Notes: generated by a model from the sequence alone, not told the origin. A DNA stretch of 64,000 bases from Glandiceps talaboti (GCF_964340395.1 NC_135549.1:34391832-34455831), one strand, 5' to 3'. Positions 1 through 12,490 are shown, numbered from the stretch's first letter. A program made the numbers and translations.

Positions 1-315
1 TGCTATGGGCGTGGTCTTGTTGCTAGATATATTTGCATACATTTTTTAATGTTATTGTTCACTTGTGTATGAATTCCTGATATTATCTTTTCAATATACA
101 CGATCATTTGGCTGTTGCTACAATGTATGGGTGTGGTCTTGTTGCTAGGCAAATTTACATACATTTATTGAATGTTTATTCAATTGACTATTAATCCCTG
201 TTGCTATCTTTGTGAAATACACAACCGTTTGGCTGTTGCTATGGGTGTGGTCATGGTTGCTAGGGATATTTGCATACTTTTTTGAAAGTTTATTCACTTG
301 CCTAACAGATGATGT
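1..315. repeat. Tandem repeat, ~115-120 bp unit (family A)
   Basis: About two and a half copies of a unit containing GGCTGTTGCTATGGGTGTGG, 'tcttgttgctag' and 'atttgcatacattttt'. The same family recurs as a longer array at about 9196-9770, so it is a dispersed tandem family and not part of a gene. Open frames crossing it arise from the repeat unit and are not supported as coding. Confidence 0.8.
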
Positions 316-359
316 TGTTATCCCAACATTACATTTCAGCCCAATCTGCTCGATACTTT

Positions 360-470
360 TGGAATTATTGATTTTTGACCCAAAAAGACACATTTTAGCC
401 CTAACTTTGCATATCACTGATCTTCATGTTATGAACAAATCTTAATCTAAACACCATTAAAAATGTTCAG
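360..470. repeat. Single dispersed copy of the 33.3-35 kb repeat family
   Basis: Contains 'gacccaaaaagacacatttt', 'agccctaa.tttgcatatcactgat' and 'cttaatctaa', the same order of blocks as each unit of the array at 33280-34960. It directly abuts family A, so the two repeat families may belong to one larger element. Confidence 0.65.
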
Positions 471-770
471 ACCAATCTGCCCAGTATTCTTTAAGATTTT
501 GACCAAAAATCATGTTTTTTGTCCCAAGTCACACGCAGGTGGTAAGATCATTTTGATTTGAACAATTTCCAAACTAGACAAACAAGGTAATACACCCACC
601 AAACATTGGTCCAGTGGTTTTTTACTTGAAGTTGTTTACACACACATGTCCACACACCACACACCACACACACAGACAGAGAGACAGAGTCACTTTGAAA
701 TGCCTATAGCACTACTGAACCTAAGAAGTTTAGTTGTGTTAATAAAACCATTCCTAAATAAGATACTAAC

Positions 771-994
771 CTTTATTGACATCAAGTGCATAGGATTGAT
801 TGACATCAGTAGCATCACTGAAAACTTTGCCAGCTAACGATACCTGAATGGAGTTGGTAGATGGAATCCTTGCACGATGACTCTGTGCCAAAAATCCATT
901 GTACACACCATTGACATAGACAGTATTACCGTACACTACTGTTGATAAATAACCATTCCCAACAGATGCCATGTATCTGTTGTTACTTGGTAAC
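771..994 (-). CDS. PGGHG/ATHL1-like glucosidase, coding exon 2 (partial gene)
   Basis: Second coding exon of a protein-glucosylgalactosylhydroxylysine glucosidase, a GH65-family enzyme that removes glucose from the disaccharide on collagen hydroxylysine. The translated exon reads LPSNNRYMASVGNGYL, then a conserved VYVNGVYNG block and SHRARIPS, the N-terminal signature of this family. It starts after an AG at 995-996 and ends at a GTTAGT donor (765-770). Phase matches the exon at 8199-8571: that exon ends AA and this one supplies G, making one Lys codon. Catalytic-domain exons would lie before position 1, outside the window. Identity is from remembered family motifs; exon structure is seen directly. 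Confidence 0.85.
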
Positions 995-1564
995 CTAGCA
1001 ACAACAACATATTGAAAATGTCAAGTTGAAGGGGTATATGCAAACTGTATACATTTTGGGTGTGTTTACCTTCCATAAGGAAGGTTATACGTTGTATATT
1101 GGGGATGAAAAGTCTGTGTGTGTCTGTCTGTTTGTCTGTGTGTCTGAATCACCATTTTCTCAAAAATGGCTGGCTCAAATCAAACAAAATTTGATGCATG
1201 TATTCCGTAGGGTAATGGCAAGAACTGATTAGGTTTTGGTAAATATTCCATGAATATTACTGAGCAATTTATGTAATTAATGGATTTTAGAAATTATATC
1301 TTAAGAATGCACACTTCAAATTCAATATAATTTGGTACATACATTTGTGATACCAAAGTGCATCAGTCCTAAAAATATTAATGATATAGCTTTCATTTTT
1401 TAATAATTTATTTGCAAATTTTTGGTAATTACATCTTGCAAAAAAAAAGGGAATTGTTATGGTCACATTTTGAGTAAAGTGGTGTGACGACGCAAACATT
1501 TTTTTTCTAATTCTCAACAAACATAACTCAATCTACTACTCATGGCAGTTACTCTTCTTTAAAA

Positions 1565-1670
1565 TTAGTAAGTTACAGCAAGTGTGTATGCTGGGCAGAT
1601 GTTATTTGCTTTCTTTTTATTTAGTACGTTACAGCAAGTGTGTATGCTGGGCAGATGTTATTTGCTTGTT
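1565..1670. repeat. Short tandem duplication, 56-bp period
   Basis: Two near-identical copies of a block with 'gttacagcaagtgtgtatgc' and 'tgggcagatgttatttgctt' separated by 56 bp. Intronic, no coding sense. Confidence 0.8.
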
Positions 1671-1845
1671 CATGATTGGTTGTCTTTACTGAAATAGCAA
1701 TTAATGTAGGGAGGGTTATTTGTGTGTTTTCCCTTGGATCTGCAGTGCATTGGATGGATGGACAAAAAAAAGATATGGGGTATTAAGTGACCAGAAACAA
1801 TTTCTTTTGGCCTTAAAAACTCTTTCTATGGTGAGACCTATGTAG

Positions 1846-3498
1846 CAGGGCATGCCTTTTGAGGCGAGCGATCGCTCCGCTCGCCTACCGCTCGCGCAAA
1901 CTAAAATCCACGAGAGCGATTTTCCACTCGCCTGGGCCCCAACGAACCTGTACAACAGGCTGATGTTATTTTATATAATTTTTCAGTATGTGGTTACCAT
2001 AAAAATCAACGTTTGTTCGGTAAAATTACGTGGTGGGAGCGTGGCACACTTCCGTATTCATAATCGTCGATCTCCAGCTGAAGTCAGCGCTGTGACCTAT
2101 ATATGTATCTGAAATTTGCATTGCACTACCCTTATATGGGAAAAATAGTGACGTATTCGAAGCGGGACATGCATGATGTCATGGCATATCATGAATATTG
2201 ATCAGCTCAGTATGCGTGGAGATTTCAACTTTCGCATCATTGCAAAATTGCGCAATTACGATTGATACGTTGACTGTTTGTAGTTCTCGTTTTCAGCAAT
2301 CCATTGATGAGTTTTTAGTTTTAAATTCCGATCGGCCTAGTTTTGTTAGAACAGGGTTTTTGGAGACCATCCGGCATCCTACGTGAATGTCTCCTCCGGA
2401 ACATGAACAACAACTGCGATGTATATAGTCGCTACACAAAGTACATGCCCAGAGTTCCAACAATAGCTTGGCGATGTTTTGGAGGGCATTGAAAGAATGA
2501 CAATAAAATAAGATCGATTATTTTTCCCATCTTATCTTATTATTCTCGTGCAGTTTTCAGAGAAATTCCAGGTTTTTATTTCATAATCTCCAACACGCAG
2601 TTTCATCGTTTTTGTCAGATGATCTATTCATCTGCCGACCACGTCTGTTTTACCTCCATGACTTTGTCGACTGCTGTCTGTAACATATAAAATATTTGCT
2701 CGAATTTTCGCCTTGTTGTGATTTCTAAAACAAAGTAGGTCTGCTGCTCAGACGTGAACGGATCTCGCTACTTTAGTCGGCGACACTGGTCATCGGATCC
2801 GTGTGCAGGTACTAGGTGGGGTTACGTGTTTTATTGTCTCGATCGAGTGAATGGTTACAAATTAGCAAGCAATTTAACGTCAACGTCAAAGCTCAACATC
2901 AGGAGGCATTTGTCATCTGGGGTACGTTAGTTTTTGTCAATTCATTATAGTTTTGAACAATCTCAAGTTTGAATTAGCTGCATTTTAAGCGAAATAGAAG
3001 TGGTGGTTTCTTCAATGCCCTCCAAAACATGTACTTTGTAGCGACTATAAATTGTTTCTCCGGAGATATTCAGGTAGGATGTTTATATAAAAACGTTCTC
3101 AGAAAACAAGACCAGTTAGAATTTGAAATTAAAAACATATTTTTGTATTGTACTACTTGTAGTCACAACAAAAAACTTAATATTTTTTCATGATTTTGAT
3201 GTGCACAGACTTAACAAAATTGTTGCAATAATAATTGTTGTACAAATAACCAAACGAACTGTTACTTATAAATATATTTTTGCATACATTTTTTAAATGT
3301 GTGTTTTTTTTATTCCATTTTATTTATTCGGAGCCAACTGGCCATTTGAAAATACAAATAGAAATGAAAATTAAATTTTTTTCTTCACTGGCCTGACTAT
3401 TTTCAGGAGAGGTATTAAATCACTCGCCTACCACTCGCCTGGATCGTTTCAGGAGAGTGATTTTTAGCTCTCCTGCCATTTTCAAAAGACATGCCCTG
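1846..3498. mobile_element. Non-autonomous TIR DNA transposon, 1653 bp
   Basis: The left end reads CAGGGCATGCCTTTTGA and the reverse complement of the right end reads CAGGGCATGTCTTTTGA, giving inverted termini with one mismatch. Both sides carry the hexamer ATGTAG (1840-1845 and 3499-3504), a likely target-site duplication. Inside is a second inverted pair: about 2421-2497 and 3010-3055 share 'tatagtcgctac', 'aaagtacat' and 'tttggagggcattgaa' in opposite orientation, the left arm having about 30 extra bases. No transposase frame is visible, so it would depend on a partner element. The 6-bp duplication fits neither hAT (8 bp) nor Harbinger (3 bp); the superfamily is undecided. Confidence 0.75.
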
Positions 3499-3504
3499 AT
3501 GTAG

Positions 3505-5470
3505 TGAGGTAGGTCTTGCCTAATCCAAAGAGTAGCTTGTGGTCCCTTGTTATATTTTTTCCAAGTGACAGTGTTTATGCTGCTTTATTTCCAGTGCATA
3601 CATAGTCAGACACCTAGTCTGGGTGAAACACATATTTGTTTCTAAAGATGTCAAAAATTATGGCATGAGAAAATTATATTTTGAGGGACCTGTTCCAATA
3701 CATGTACCATGCCAACACTGTTAGTTTTACACAGTGACAATTTGTAATTGAAATTGTAAACTGATATTCTTGGGTACAAACTAACTTACACTGTACATGT
3801 ATCATTTGTACAAGGTATTAGATGTACAGTTGCACACATACACTAGCATCGGCATTTAGTTGCAATTGTTATGTAAATTTGAAAACACCAAGATCGTTAG
3901 ATGACAAAATATTTCATTGTGGGTTACAGATTACATGTAGGTAGTGTTTTGACAACATAATCTGGAAAACTTCAAAATTAAGTCGCAAACGCAGAGGGAC
4001 TGTCATTGACGAAGTACCATACGGACCAGAGCGGACTACGCTTTGCAGTTCCATTCTTACCGTACACTAGGTAGCTAGTTACGTGCAATCTCCGATTTGG
4101 TAGAAATGTCATTGAAGTTCTCCTTATTTTCCTTCTGTGTTCTTTGAAAGTAGTGGTTATGGCTGTTTTATGATTTATTAAACTTTTATTTCCAAATCCA
4201 ATGTCTCATCTCAGAAAACAGTCAGTAAAATCACATGCATGTGCTTCTCCGAGTTATCCCAAATGTGTGTATGAGTACCACCTGAGCTATTTCAAAACAA
4301 ACACAAGCATGCATACCTATGTCATGGTGGTGAGTACCGAGTCTTGTTTGGTTTCCGCTCTGTCTCCATATGTTTGTGTACAATGTCAGTTGATGTCATT
4401 TATGTGATGAGGAGTATTGTCGGATAGTGCCAAAACATGTAGAAATGATTTTTGAGAAAGACTTTGATATGATTTCTCAACTCTCAAATTCGAATGAAAC
4501 AAACATTTTCTGATGCCTACATGTACATGGACTGCACTTGTAGTCTAGTTAGTTTGCGTTACATTCATCTCAACAACATGCTCACAGCTAGCGACCGTAG
4601 GGATCATTCGACAGTTATAGGAACTACAAATGTAGACTAGGCAGTGATGTAGAAATAATTTGGAATAGATAATCATGAAACTGATTTAGGCAATCACAGC
4701 TGCTCCCATGGTTTCGAGCTTTTTTGAACTGCTTCAAAGTGCTTTTTATGGCTTTTAGTATAATTGTTGACTTCCATCTTAGATCACTAAAATAGCAACT
4801 TGAAGATGAAAATTTGAAAACTATCATGAAACACTATGACTATGGAGTTATGTCTTATAATAAATTTAAGTATATATTGTATTTGATGTGAATGGGATGT
4901 ATTTGAATGACTTTGTTGTCTGACTTTGTTTCATAGATAGCATGACTATAATTCTAATTTCCTGTAAAGCAAACCAGTTAAAATATCCTGGAAAGTTTTT
5001 GTGAGATCATTGTTTGTGTCCCTCACCATATTCCTCTCATTGATTTCTTTCTGATAGAAAGATATTCTTTGCAGTATTTCTATATTTATAGCTGTTTTAT
5101 GTTGTACTGTTTCTACATACATGTAATCAAGGATTGCAGACATTCTGAATGGGACAAACATCTAGTCTCACATTTCATGTTTTGGATTATTTTATTTAAA
5201 AGATTTGCAATGACTTTTACGCAAGGAAAATGTATATTTCCACAAACCACCATAATTATGTATTTTTGTCAAATAAAGTATCCATTCATGGGAAAACTTG
5301 GCCTCAGATCTATGTGAACAACACAGACAGTTGTCCTTGAAATCTGAGGATCATTACAGAAATAATACTTGCCAACCTTAGATTTATTTACGAATTACAT
5401 CACTGTGCAATGTCACTTATCAAATGTCGCACTAAATGTTTCCAAAATGTGTTGCTTCCCATCAGAAAAT
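3505..5470. other. Intronic DNA with no recognised feature
   Basis: Both strands were read for open frames with splice signals, RNA genes and tandem repeats; nothing convincing was found. Confidence 0.5.
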
Positions 5471-5476
5471 TTAACT

Positions 5477-5770
5477 GAATTGTGATTTCTACTGAAATGA
5501 ATTTCTGTATAAGACTAATATCCACCTCTTAGCTTACTTTTGATGTCCCTCTGATTCCCTTGATATTGCCAAGTTTGATAAATTTGTGCTCTCTGCACCC
5601 TGTGGTCTGTCCCTTAGTGGTCACATGACCCTGACTAGCCAATACCCAGTACCCCTTGGTCCTAAAAGCAATCAAAGGTTAAAGAACTGGAGACTGTGGG
5701 AAGGAGGGTGGGAGCGCAAAAGGTGGGTATTAGTCTTATGCAGAAATTCATTTCGGTAGATATTAAAATT
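5477..5770. repeat. Foldback (inverted-repeat) element
   Basis: The arm at about 5477-5522 (CTGAAATGAATTTCTG then 'ataagactaatatcc') is repeated in inverse orientation at about 5724-5770. Some 200 bp of non-coding loop separates them. Consistent with a MITE-like or foldback element; no target duplication was identified. Confidence 0.6.
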
Positions 5771-5837
5771 CTGTACTGACAAATACCCATCTTTTTGCTT
5801 ACTTTTGGGTAAGCCTAGAATACGACACCTACTTTAC

Positions 5838-5954
5838 TATAGCTGGAGTCGCTGAAGAATCACGCACTTCTCTGTTGACGATGAAATCTTTTTCTCCTAG
5901 GACATACACCCAGTTGATGTTTTCATCGTCAAAATCATCATAGGCTTTCCACAT
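5838..5954 (-). CDS. First coding exon of an unidentified minus-strand gene
   Basis: ATG at 5954 opens 39 acidic, ordered codons (MWKAYDDFDDENINW..., then a WVYVLGEKDFIV stretch) ending in phase 0 at a GTAAAG donor (5832-5837). Without splicing it would stop two codons later. A perfect YY1-type promoter motif lies about 50 bp upstream, so this looks like a genuine 5' exon. The phase does not fit the PGGHG exon 2, so it appears to be a separate nested gene or an alternative transcript. I do not recognise the protein and cannot place its next exon. Confidence 0.5.
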
Positions 5955-6003
5955 TTTACAGCCAATAACAACAAGAAGGTAATGTTTTGCAAAGAGTGAC
6001 TAC

Positions 6004-6016
6004 AAAATGGCGACGC
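6004..6016 (-). promoter_or_regulatory. YY1-like initiator element
   Basis: The plus strand reads AAAATGGCGACGC, the CGCCATTTT core on the minus strand, a classical downstream-promoter YY1 site. It sits about 50 bp upstream of the ATG at 5954 and supports transcription starting here on the minus strand. Confidence 0.45.
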
Positions 6017-7288
6017 ATGCACACATGGCATTCTGGGAAATTGTCAGTGGTAACACTGTATGTTAATTACATGCACGACTTCTCCAGCTGTGTCGGAAAG
6101 GTTGGGGAAAGGCGTGAATGGTTTATTTACCCGAACGCAGATACGGACAAATGAATTCGTTATATTTCCAAACCTGAGATAGAGGGACTGTGGTATGTCA
6201 AAAACACAACTGCTTGACAGAAAACACTTCAATTTGGAGCACACAAAAAAGTTGTAGAAGGAAATTATGATTTTACCAAGAATGCAGCAACCCAGAACAT
6301 ATATCGATCGAACTGAAGAGAGAAACATTTTGGGTTCACTGTAACATCATTCTATTTCAGTAACAATGTATCATTTTTGGGTTCACTGTAACAGTAACAA
6401 TGTATCATTTTCTACAAATGTAGCCCCAGTTCGATCATAAACCTGCTATATTGACTACCAAACTTAGTTAACATCAGTTATACTCCTCTCCGACTCTTCG
6501 CCATTGTTTCAATTGTGCTCTCAATTTCATTTAGTGGACTCTTGTTCAGTTAATCGGACCCTTTTACACAAAGAAAGTAGCCGCATACCATTAATCCATG
6601 AAAGGAACTGTCTGCTAACATTTTAAACTCATGAAAGAAACTGTCCGTAGCTTTTTAATCATTTCTATGGTACTGTCCCCACCTTGTCATGGTTACAATG
6701 CAATTAACATGTGCTATCGCGCCTAATTCAGCACCTGTCATTCTGTAAAGTGTGTGTAAAATATCAACCTTACCTTGGTGGGTCTCGTACACAATACCTC
6801 TAGTTCTGTACCTACATGTATCTATCCAAAGACATGCTCTATAACCACTTCACTACAAAGTGACTTGTGTAGAAAGCAGGTCTCCATATACAATTTGTTC
6901 ATTGACTTGACAATGTGTATGTGTACCGGGATTAATATCAGAACTAAGGATGGGTAAAATGGAAATACTGCTTGATTTTGGACTGTCATTTTGTTATAGA
7001 ATGACTCCTTGCCAGGTTCACGGATTTCACACTAAACTTTTGGGGAAAACATCAGATTATTTGGCCAAAAAGTGCGGGATGGGATTTCTATAGCGAATTT
7101 TTGTAATTAACATGATAATGAGTAAGACGTTACATAACAGAACTGTAGATAACAAGGTTGACTTTCTGGTGAAAAACCTAAAAACTAGTCAAATTCAAAG
7201 TATAACTTCGTTTTGGTTAACCTCGTTATTTTGTTCTCGGTCAAAATAACAAATAGGTTAACCAAAGTGTCTGAATATTTACAGTAAA

Positions 7289-7557
7289 TGTCCTCTGACA
7301 TGTACTATAACTATTAGTTATTTCTACTCATGTTGCAGCACTATATATTTAGTGTATGTCCTCTGACATGTACTATAACTATTAGTTATTTCTACTCATG
7401 TTGCAGCACTATATATTCAGTGTATGTCCTCTGACATGTACTATAACTATTAGTTATTTCTACTCATGTTGCAGCACTATATATTCAGTGTATGTCCTCT
7501 GACATGTACTATAACTATCAGTTATTTCTACTCATGTTGCAATCACTATATATTTAC
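7289..7557. repeat. Tandem repeat, 68-bp unit, 4 copies
   Basis: 'tgtcctctgacatgtacta' starts at 7289, 7357, 7425 and 7493, exactly 68 bp apart, with only a few substitutions between copies. Intronic minisatellite. Confidence 0.95.
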
Positions 7558-8198
7558 AAACAGTATATATGAAATATGAGATTGAGAGCCATCTGAAACT
7601 TTTTTGGGGTGAAGACATGAGCACGAAGTCAGTGCTCCTTGAATTTTTGAAGTTTTAATTTCCCGCATATGCATACATTACCCATCATCCCCTCAGAGGG
7701 GACATTTGCCTTTAACTAGGAAACTATGTGCGAAAAACCAGGCTGAAATTTCCAGGGATCAAGAATGCTTCATCAAATCAGTATTCCAACAAATAATTCA
7801 TAAGTTGATTTTACTGGCACAAGCAAAAGAAGAGATGTCAGTTAAGGTTCCAGAGCTACGTCTTATTTATTGATGTAGTAACTAATGGATTATACAATAT
7901 CATTTCTGGTAGCTCAGAATGTTTCGTTTCAACAAGGCGTGAAGGAACAACAATCTAAATATTTGTCCTTACAGAAGCAAGGCATTCAGTTTACATCTTG
8001 TTTATGTATAAATTAGACCTTCAAGAAATGTATAGGATCAATAGAAGTGTATGAAATAGTTGAGTGACTAAGATTACTTGCAGTCAAGTGTCTAGTATAG
8101 TAACTTATTTCTCTTTCTCCCAACTTGTACAAAAATGGTTTTAATCTTCAATCTTAGTGGCCTCTTTCAAGAAGTGTCATTTGAATAACTATACTTAC

Positions 8199-8571
8199 TT
8201 ATAACTCATGAAAATTGTAGGATCTGTGGACTGGTCCTGTATATCTTCCTTAGCAAACACTGGTGATGAATCTCCAGATAATTTTCCAGTCTGTCGTACA
8301 TTATCTGACATCTGTTCTGGCACACGGAAGACATTTACTTCATTCTGAAGCGTAGCTTTCTGATCAACTTTAGTTAATTCTGAAATAACTTTGGTTTCCA
8401 GACTCTTCTTCAAACTCTCCCATTTCATGTTACTCAACTTACTGGCTTCTATAGTGACTTTCCCAGTAAATTTTTTTGATGACAGAGACTTACCATGTAT
8501 ACTGTCACTAGCTAAAAGTGTAAGTACTAATGATGTTATAACAAAACATGACTCTTTCATTTTCACAGCTT
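8199..8571 (-). CDS. PGGHG/ATHL1-like glucosidase, first coding exon with signal peptide
   Basis: The exon begins after a strong acceptor (pyrimidine tract then CAG, 8572-8574), so at least one 5' non-coding exon lies upstream. The preferred start is the ATG at 8560, giving MKESCFVITSLVLTLLAS, a clear N-terminal signal peptide. A longer frame through the acceptor exists but would include intron. The exon then encodes a low-conservation linker and ends DPTIFMSY before a GTAAGT donor (8193-8198). Spliced to 771-994 this runs straight into the family's conserved LPS...VGNGYL block. The signal peptide implies entry into the secretory or lysosomal route, where collagen-derived glycans would be met. 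Confidence 0.82.
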
Positions 8572-8574
8572 CTG

Positions 8575-9190
8575 AAAGAAAAAATATTGGTATACTTAAT
8601 GTCAAATGATAAGAAAGTGAACTGTCGAAGATTGGAGTAGTGGTTTATAACCATCAATTGTAAAGTCATTACTAATAGACATTCAATATATTGCTTTTAT
8701 CATGACATACAATGTACATTCTCTGTAGGATTTTTTCACAAGAGGGCTTACAAGTTACATTTAGAGAATTGAGGTTTTACCCAACCTGCACTGTGGCCAC
8801 ACAGGGGAAGAGGAGGGTGTCCCCTTCTCCTTCTGTAGAAGCTTTTAGAAATTTTATTATAAAAATGTGATCATTTAATGACACTTCAGCAACAATTTTG
8901 AGTAACTTTCAGTCCCCAAAATACTTTTAAAATATGAATAAATATCAACACAAGCAAAACATAAGATTAAATAAAACACTGTTAATTCTTCTTTTAAAAT
9001 TAAAGAAATACTTATTTTAGTGGTTTGCTTCTATTCCAAAAACATGCAAAAATGAACACAATTTCCCTGCAAATAAATACAAAAATAGTGCCAATAGCAT
9101 TGCAGCACAACTGTAGCTTTTAAAATTCTTTATCCACCTGCTGATCCATACTAGGTATTGGTGTTCATTTGCTGAATGATTATCAAAATG
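8575..9190. other. No feature recognised
   Basis: Probably intron or upstream region of the PGGHG-like gene. The untranslated first exon implied by the acceptor at 8572 was not located. Confidence 0.4.
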
Positions 9191-9195
9191 CCAAT

Positions 9196-9770
9196 CCAAC
9201 CCTGTTGTTATCTTTGCAATATGTGATCATTTGGCTGTTGCTATGGGTGTGGTCATGTTGCTAGACATATTTGCATACATTTTTTTGAATATTCATTCCC
9301 TTGTCTATGAATCCCTGATGTTACCGTTGCAATATACATGATCACTTGGCTGTTACTATGGGCATGGTCTTGTTGCTAGATACATTTGCATACATTTTTT
9401 GAGTGTTTATTCAGTTGTCTATTAATCTGTTATCTTTGCAATATACATGTATGTGATCATTTGGCTGTTGCTATGGGCATGGTCTTGTTGCTAGGCACAT
9501 TTACATATAGTTATTTGGAATGTTTATTCAGTTCTCTATTAATTCATGTTGTTATCTTTCCTATATATGCAATCATTTGCTGTTGCTATCGTCATGATCT
9601 TGTTGCTATGCACATTTGCATACAATGTACACTTTTTGAAAGTTTGTTCACTTGTCTAGGAATCCCTGTTATCTTTGTGAAATACACAATTGTCTGGCTG
9701 TTGCTATGGTTGCTAGGGATATTTGCATACATTTTTGAATGTCTACTTACTCACCTACCAGATGGTGTTG
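9196..9770. repeat. Tandem repeat, ~115 bp unit, about 5 copies (family A)
   Basis: Repeats of 'tttggctgttgctatggg', 'cttgttgctag' and 'catttgcatacat' about 115 bp apart, the same family as positions 1-315. A 177-codon open frame on the plus strand (9386-9919) is produced by this repetition; its repeated Cys/Leu-rich peptide tracks the DNA repeat, so it is not treated as a gene. Confidence 0.85.
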
Positions 9771-9789
9771 TTATTTTAGAAAGAAATAG

Positions 9790-12300
9790 GGTTGATTCAT
9801 TGATTGTTTTTAACACTATTTCAATAATTTTCCTCACTGATTTTATCATTATCAATATACATGGAGTACTAGCACTGAAGTACTACAGTGTGGTTTCTAT
9901 TTCAGTCAGCATAACATAAAATTCATAATTTTTTTAAAGAAAATAATAGAAAGAACAGTATGTGACAATTGACTGCATATTTTTCAACAATAAGTGTCAT
10001 TGAGCTAATAAAAGAATGTGACATTGAAAAATCTTAAATATAGGTGATCAGAATAGGTGTATTGTCTGACAAAAGTGCAACATGTTATGGTGTCCTGTCT
10101 GTACCCCCATTACAGTATCTGTATTGACTTGTTACTTTCAATTCTTAAACTAGTTTTTCCTGAACAAAAAATCACTGAAACATTCTACTTTACTTTCTCT
10201 TCTTCAAAAATTATTCTATTTCCATATCTATTGCATTGGTGTATATTATATTACGGGAAATAAAAACTAGAGGAGAATGCTCAAAAACCTTTTTGTACAC
10301 TATGTATCAGATATCATAGTTTCAAAAAATATACAAAAGAAAAGTCTTGGTGTTTTTGCAAACTACAGTGTACCCTGATTGTGACCGAGGCGACAGTATG
10401 TGAATGAACTTGGAGTAAGTTGAGGTATTCTGTTTGAATATTTACATCTAGAAATAAAGTGCACCGAGTAGAAAAATAAAGTTAACTAAAATATTGGCAC
10501 CTTTGTGCAGACTAGTTGGGTGTCCATAACAGATGTGTCTATAAAGTTTACTGGTATATAAACGGTGAAATTTCACATTTACCAGTATTTTACCAGCTAC
10601 ATTTGTATTTTGAAGGTCGCATTTGCAAGTAATTCATATGTCGAAGTGTAGAAGAAATATCCTCACTGACATACTCTGACTCTAACATGACTATGTCGAC
10701 AAGCATTTGATTTCGACACAATTTGCCCTTTTCTGGTTTTTCATTGGCTACTCCTGTTTGCCCGACATTAGTGATTTTAAAGATAGTTAGTTCAACGTCT
10801 CTCCAAAAATCATGACAGTTTGACCGAGTACCTACAAGGCAGAGAATCATCGTTCCCAGTATGAGTAAATGACATAAAACTCATTTCTATAGTTTTTCTC
10901 CAGCTAGTAAGTCAGGTTCGAGTGATGGAAACGACGAACAACCAGCTAATCACAACAACACAACAGGCAAATCACAACAACACAACAGGCAAATCAAATG
11001 TGGTGGGTTGAAAAGATCAACCGTAAAGGTCTGGAAAATCTAAAGATGTCAAATTTGCACGATGGCTTGAACAATTTGAGTGGATGAACATCCATACCAG
11101 TGAAGACAGCAAGTACCTAATAGATACCTAATACTAGGCAGTATTTCTAGTATGGTGTCGATATTGTAAATTCTTGAAAGAGAAGTCTGATTGGAACGGG
11201 GAAAATTGGTTGAAAAACAAACAAACTTTAATGGAACACTCCATTTCGGTGACACACATTTGAGCAAATTGAAAGATATACATTTAGCGAAACCTGCAGC
11301 GGCCAGTCCCTTGGTGAAAGCCCTTGGTATAACTAGTACTTAAAGGGTGATAACGATATAGCAGAAATGAAAATAAAGATAAATATTGTCTATCTGATAG
11401 CCAAACAAGAACTGCCATTTTCACTATTTCCGAGTTATTGCTACAGCTCAGAAAAAATGGCGTCGGTATTAAATCCAACCTATGATAACACTCACAACTG
11501 TACAAATGCTCAGAGATTATCGGAACAATTGCTGGACGAATCTGGAATGGCTTAGCTAACGATATCAGAAATGAAGTTAAAATAAATATATTTTATTGAC
11601 GGCGACACTCATAGAGCTATGCAGGAGTGTGAAATAGTCTACATGTGAGTAGACAAACCAACTTGTACACTTGTGAATTTTAAAAGTGGGACAGAAGGAA
11701 TTCAACATGCACATGCCGATGGTGGTGTTAGTGCAACAAAAACTATATGTGACAAAGTTGATAAAAGTTGGAAGCAGAAACTTAATATAAGATTTGGAGC
11801 AGCTGGTGCATCTGTCAATCTCGGTCGAAACAAGAATGTGTATACACTTTACGCAGGGACGAAGTAAAGCAATAATACCATATCACTTCACTGTACGGGT
11901 ATGTAGGGGATCACGAAAGTCGAGTGAAGTCGAGGATGGCAAGCTTTACTGTGTTGAGAATAGGAAGTGGGCATTTGCACAACATTTTTTACAAATAACT
12001 TTCACTGGGACTTGAAAAAAATCACAGATGTAGAGCTAAATTTCTTGCATAAATCATGAAATTGCAAGACTACCCTTACAGAAGGCATTCAGTTTAAATC
12101 TGTTTTTTCTTTAGGCCAGGAAAAAAAAAAAAGCTGTCATTGGGCCATCAAAAGTCTGATAGTCTGAAAGTCTTCAAATGTTGTACTCTTTCTTTATTCA
12201 TGATTTTTTTGGAATCAAATTAAAGTTCAGGAGAAGTCATTTACCACATCTGCAAAATATCTTTCAGCTTTGCCACAACAAAATACACTTCATAGCCAGA
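9790..12300. other. No confident gene; short local repeats only
   Basis: Open frames here are short and lack codon or splice support. Small features: a 24-bp duplication ('cacaacaacacaacaggcaa') at about 10950-11000, and a repeated 'aacgatat.gcagaaatgaa' block at about 11349 and 11559. Confidence 0.4.
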
Positions 12301-12307
12301 TAAAATG

Positions 12308-12490
12308 TACTGCATGTCATAATTGTCTCTCAATTCTGGTATTTTAAAACCACATTCAAGCTTTGTAAGACTTTAAATTATGTTTTTTGTTTGATATTTT
12401 ATGCCTCTAAATGGCCTCCTATATTGTCTTATTTTCAAAAAAGTTTGCATTTTTGAGGATGTATCCTTCCAATCAGTAGCAATCACGGTA
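12308..12490. repeat. Dispersed repeat, copy 1 (second copy 38939-39135)
   Basis: Shares 'aattgtctctcaattctggt', 'gactttaaattatg', 'atgcctctaaatggcctcct' and 'ccaatcagtagcaatca' in the same order with 38939-39135. Non-coding interspersed repeat. Confidence 0.8.

Larger units (their letters stand above)
995..8198 (-). other. 7.2 kb intron of the PGGHG-like gene
   Basis: Bounded by GTAAGT (donor, 8193-8198 on the minus strand) and AG (995-996). It carries a TIR transposon, a foldback element, a 68-bp tandem repeat and a small exon of another apparent gene. I see no further coding exon in 995-1560, 3505-5470, 5960-7280 or 7560-8190. Confidence 0.75.

Noticed and set aside
9386-9919. 177-codon plus-strand open frame
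   Set aside because: It lies across the 115-bp tandem repeat; the peptide simply repeats with the DNA and has no start, splice or domain support.
11457-11867. Short plus-strand frames beginning MASVLNPTYD and NFKSGTEG
   Set aside because: Coding-like in places, but no splice sites join them and each ends quickly; not enough to call a gene.
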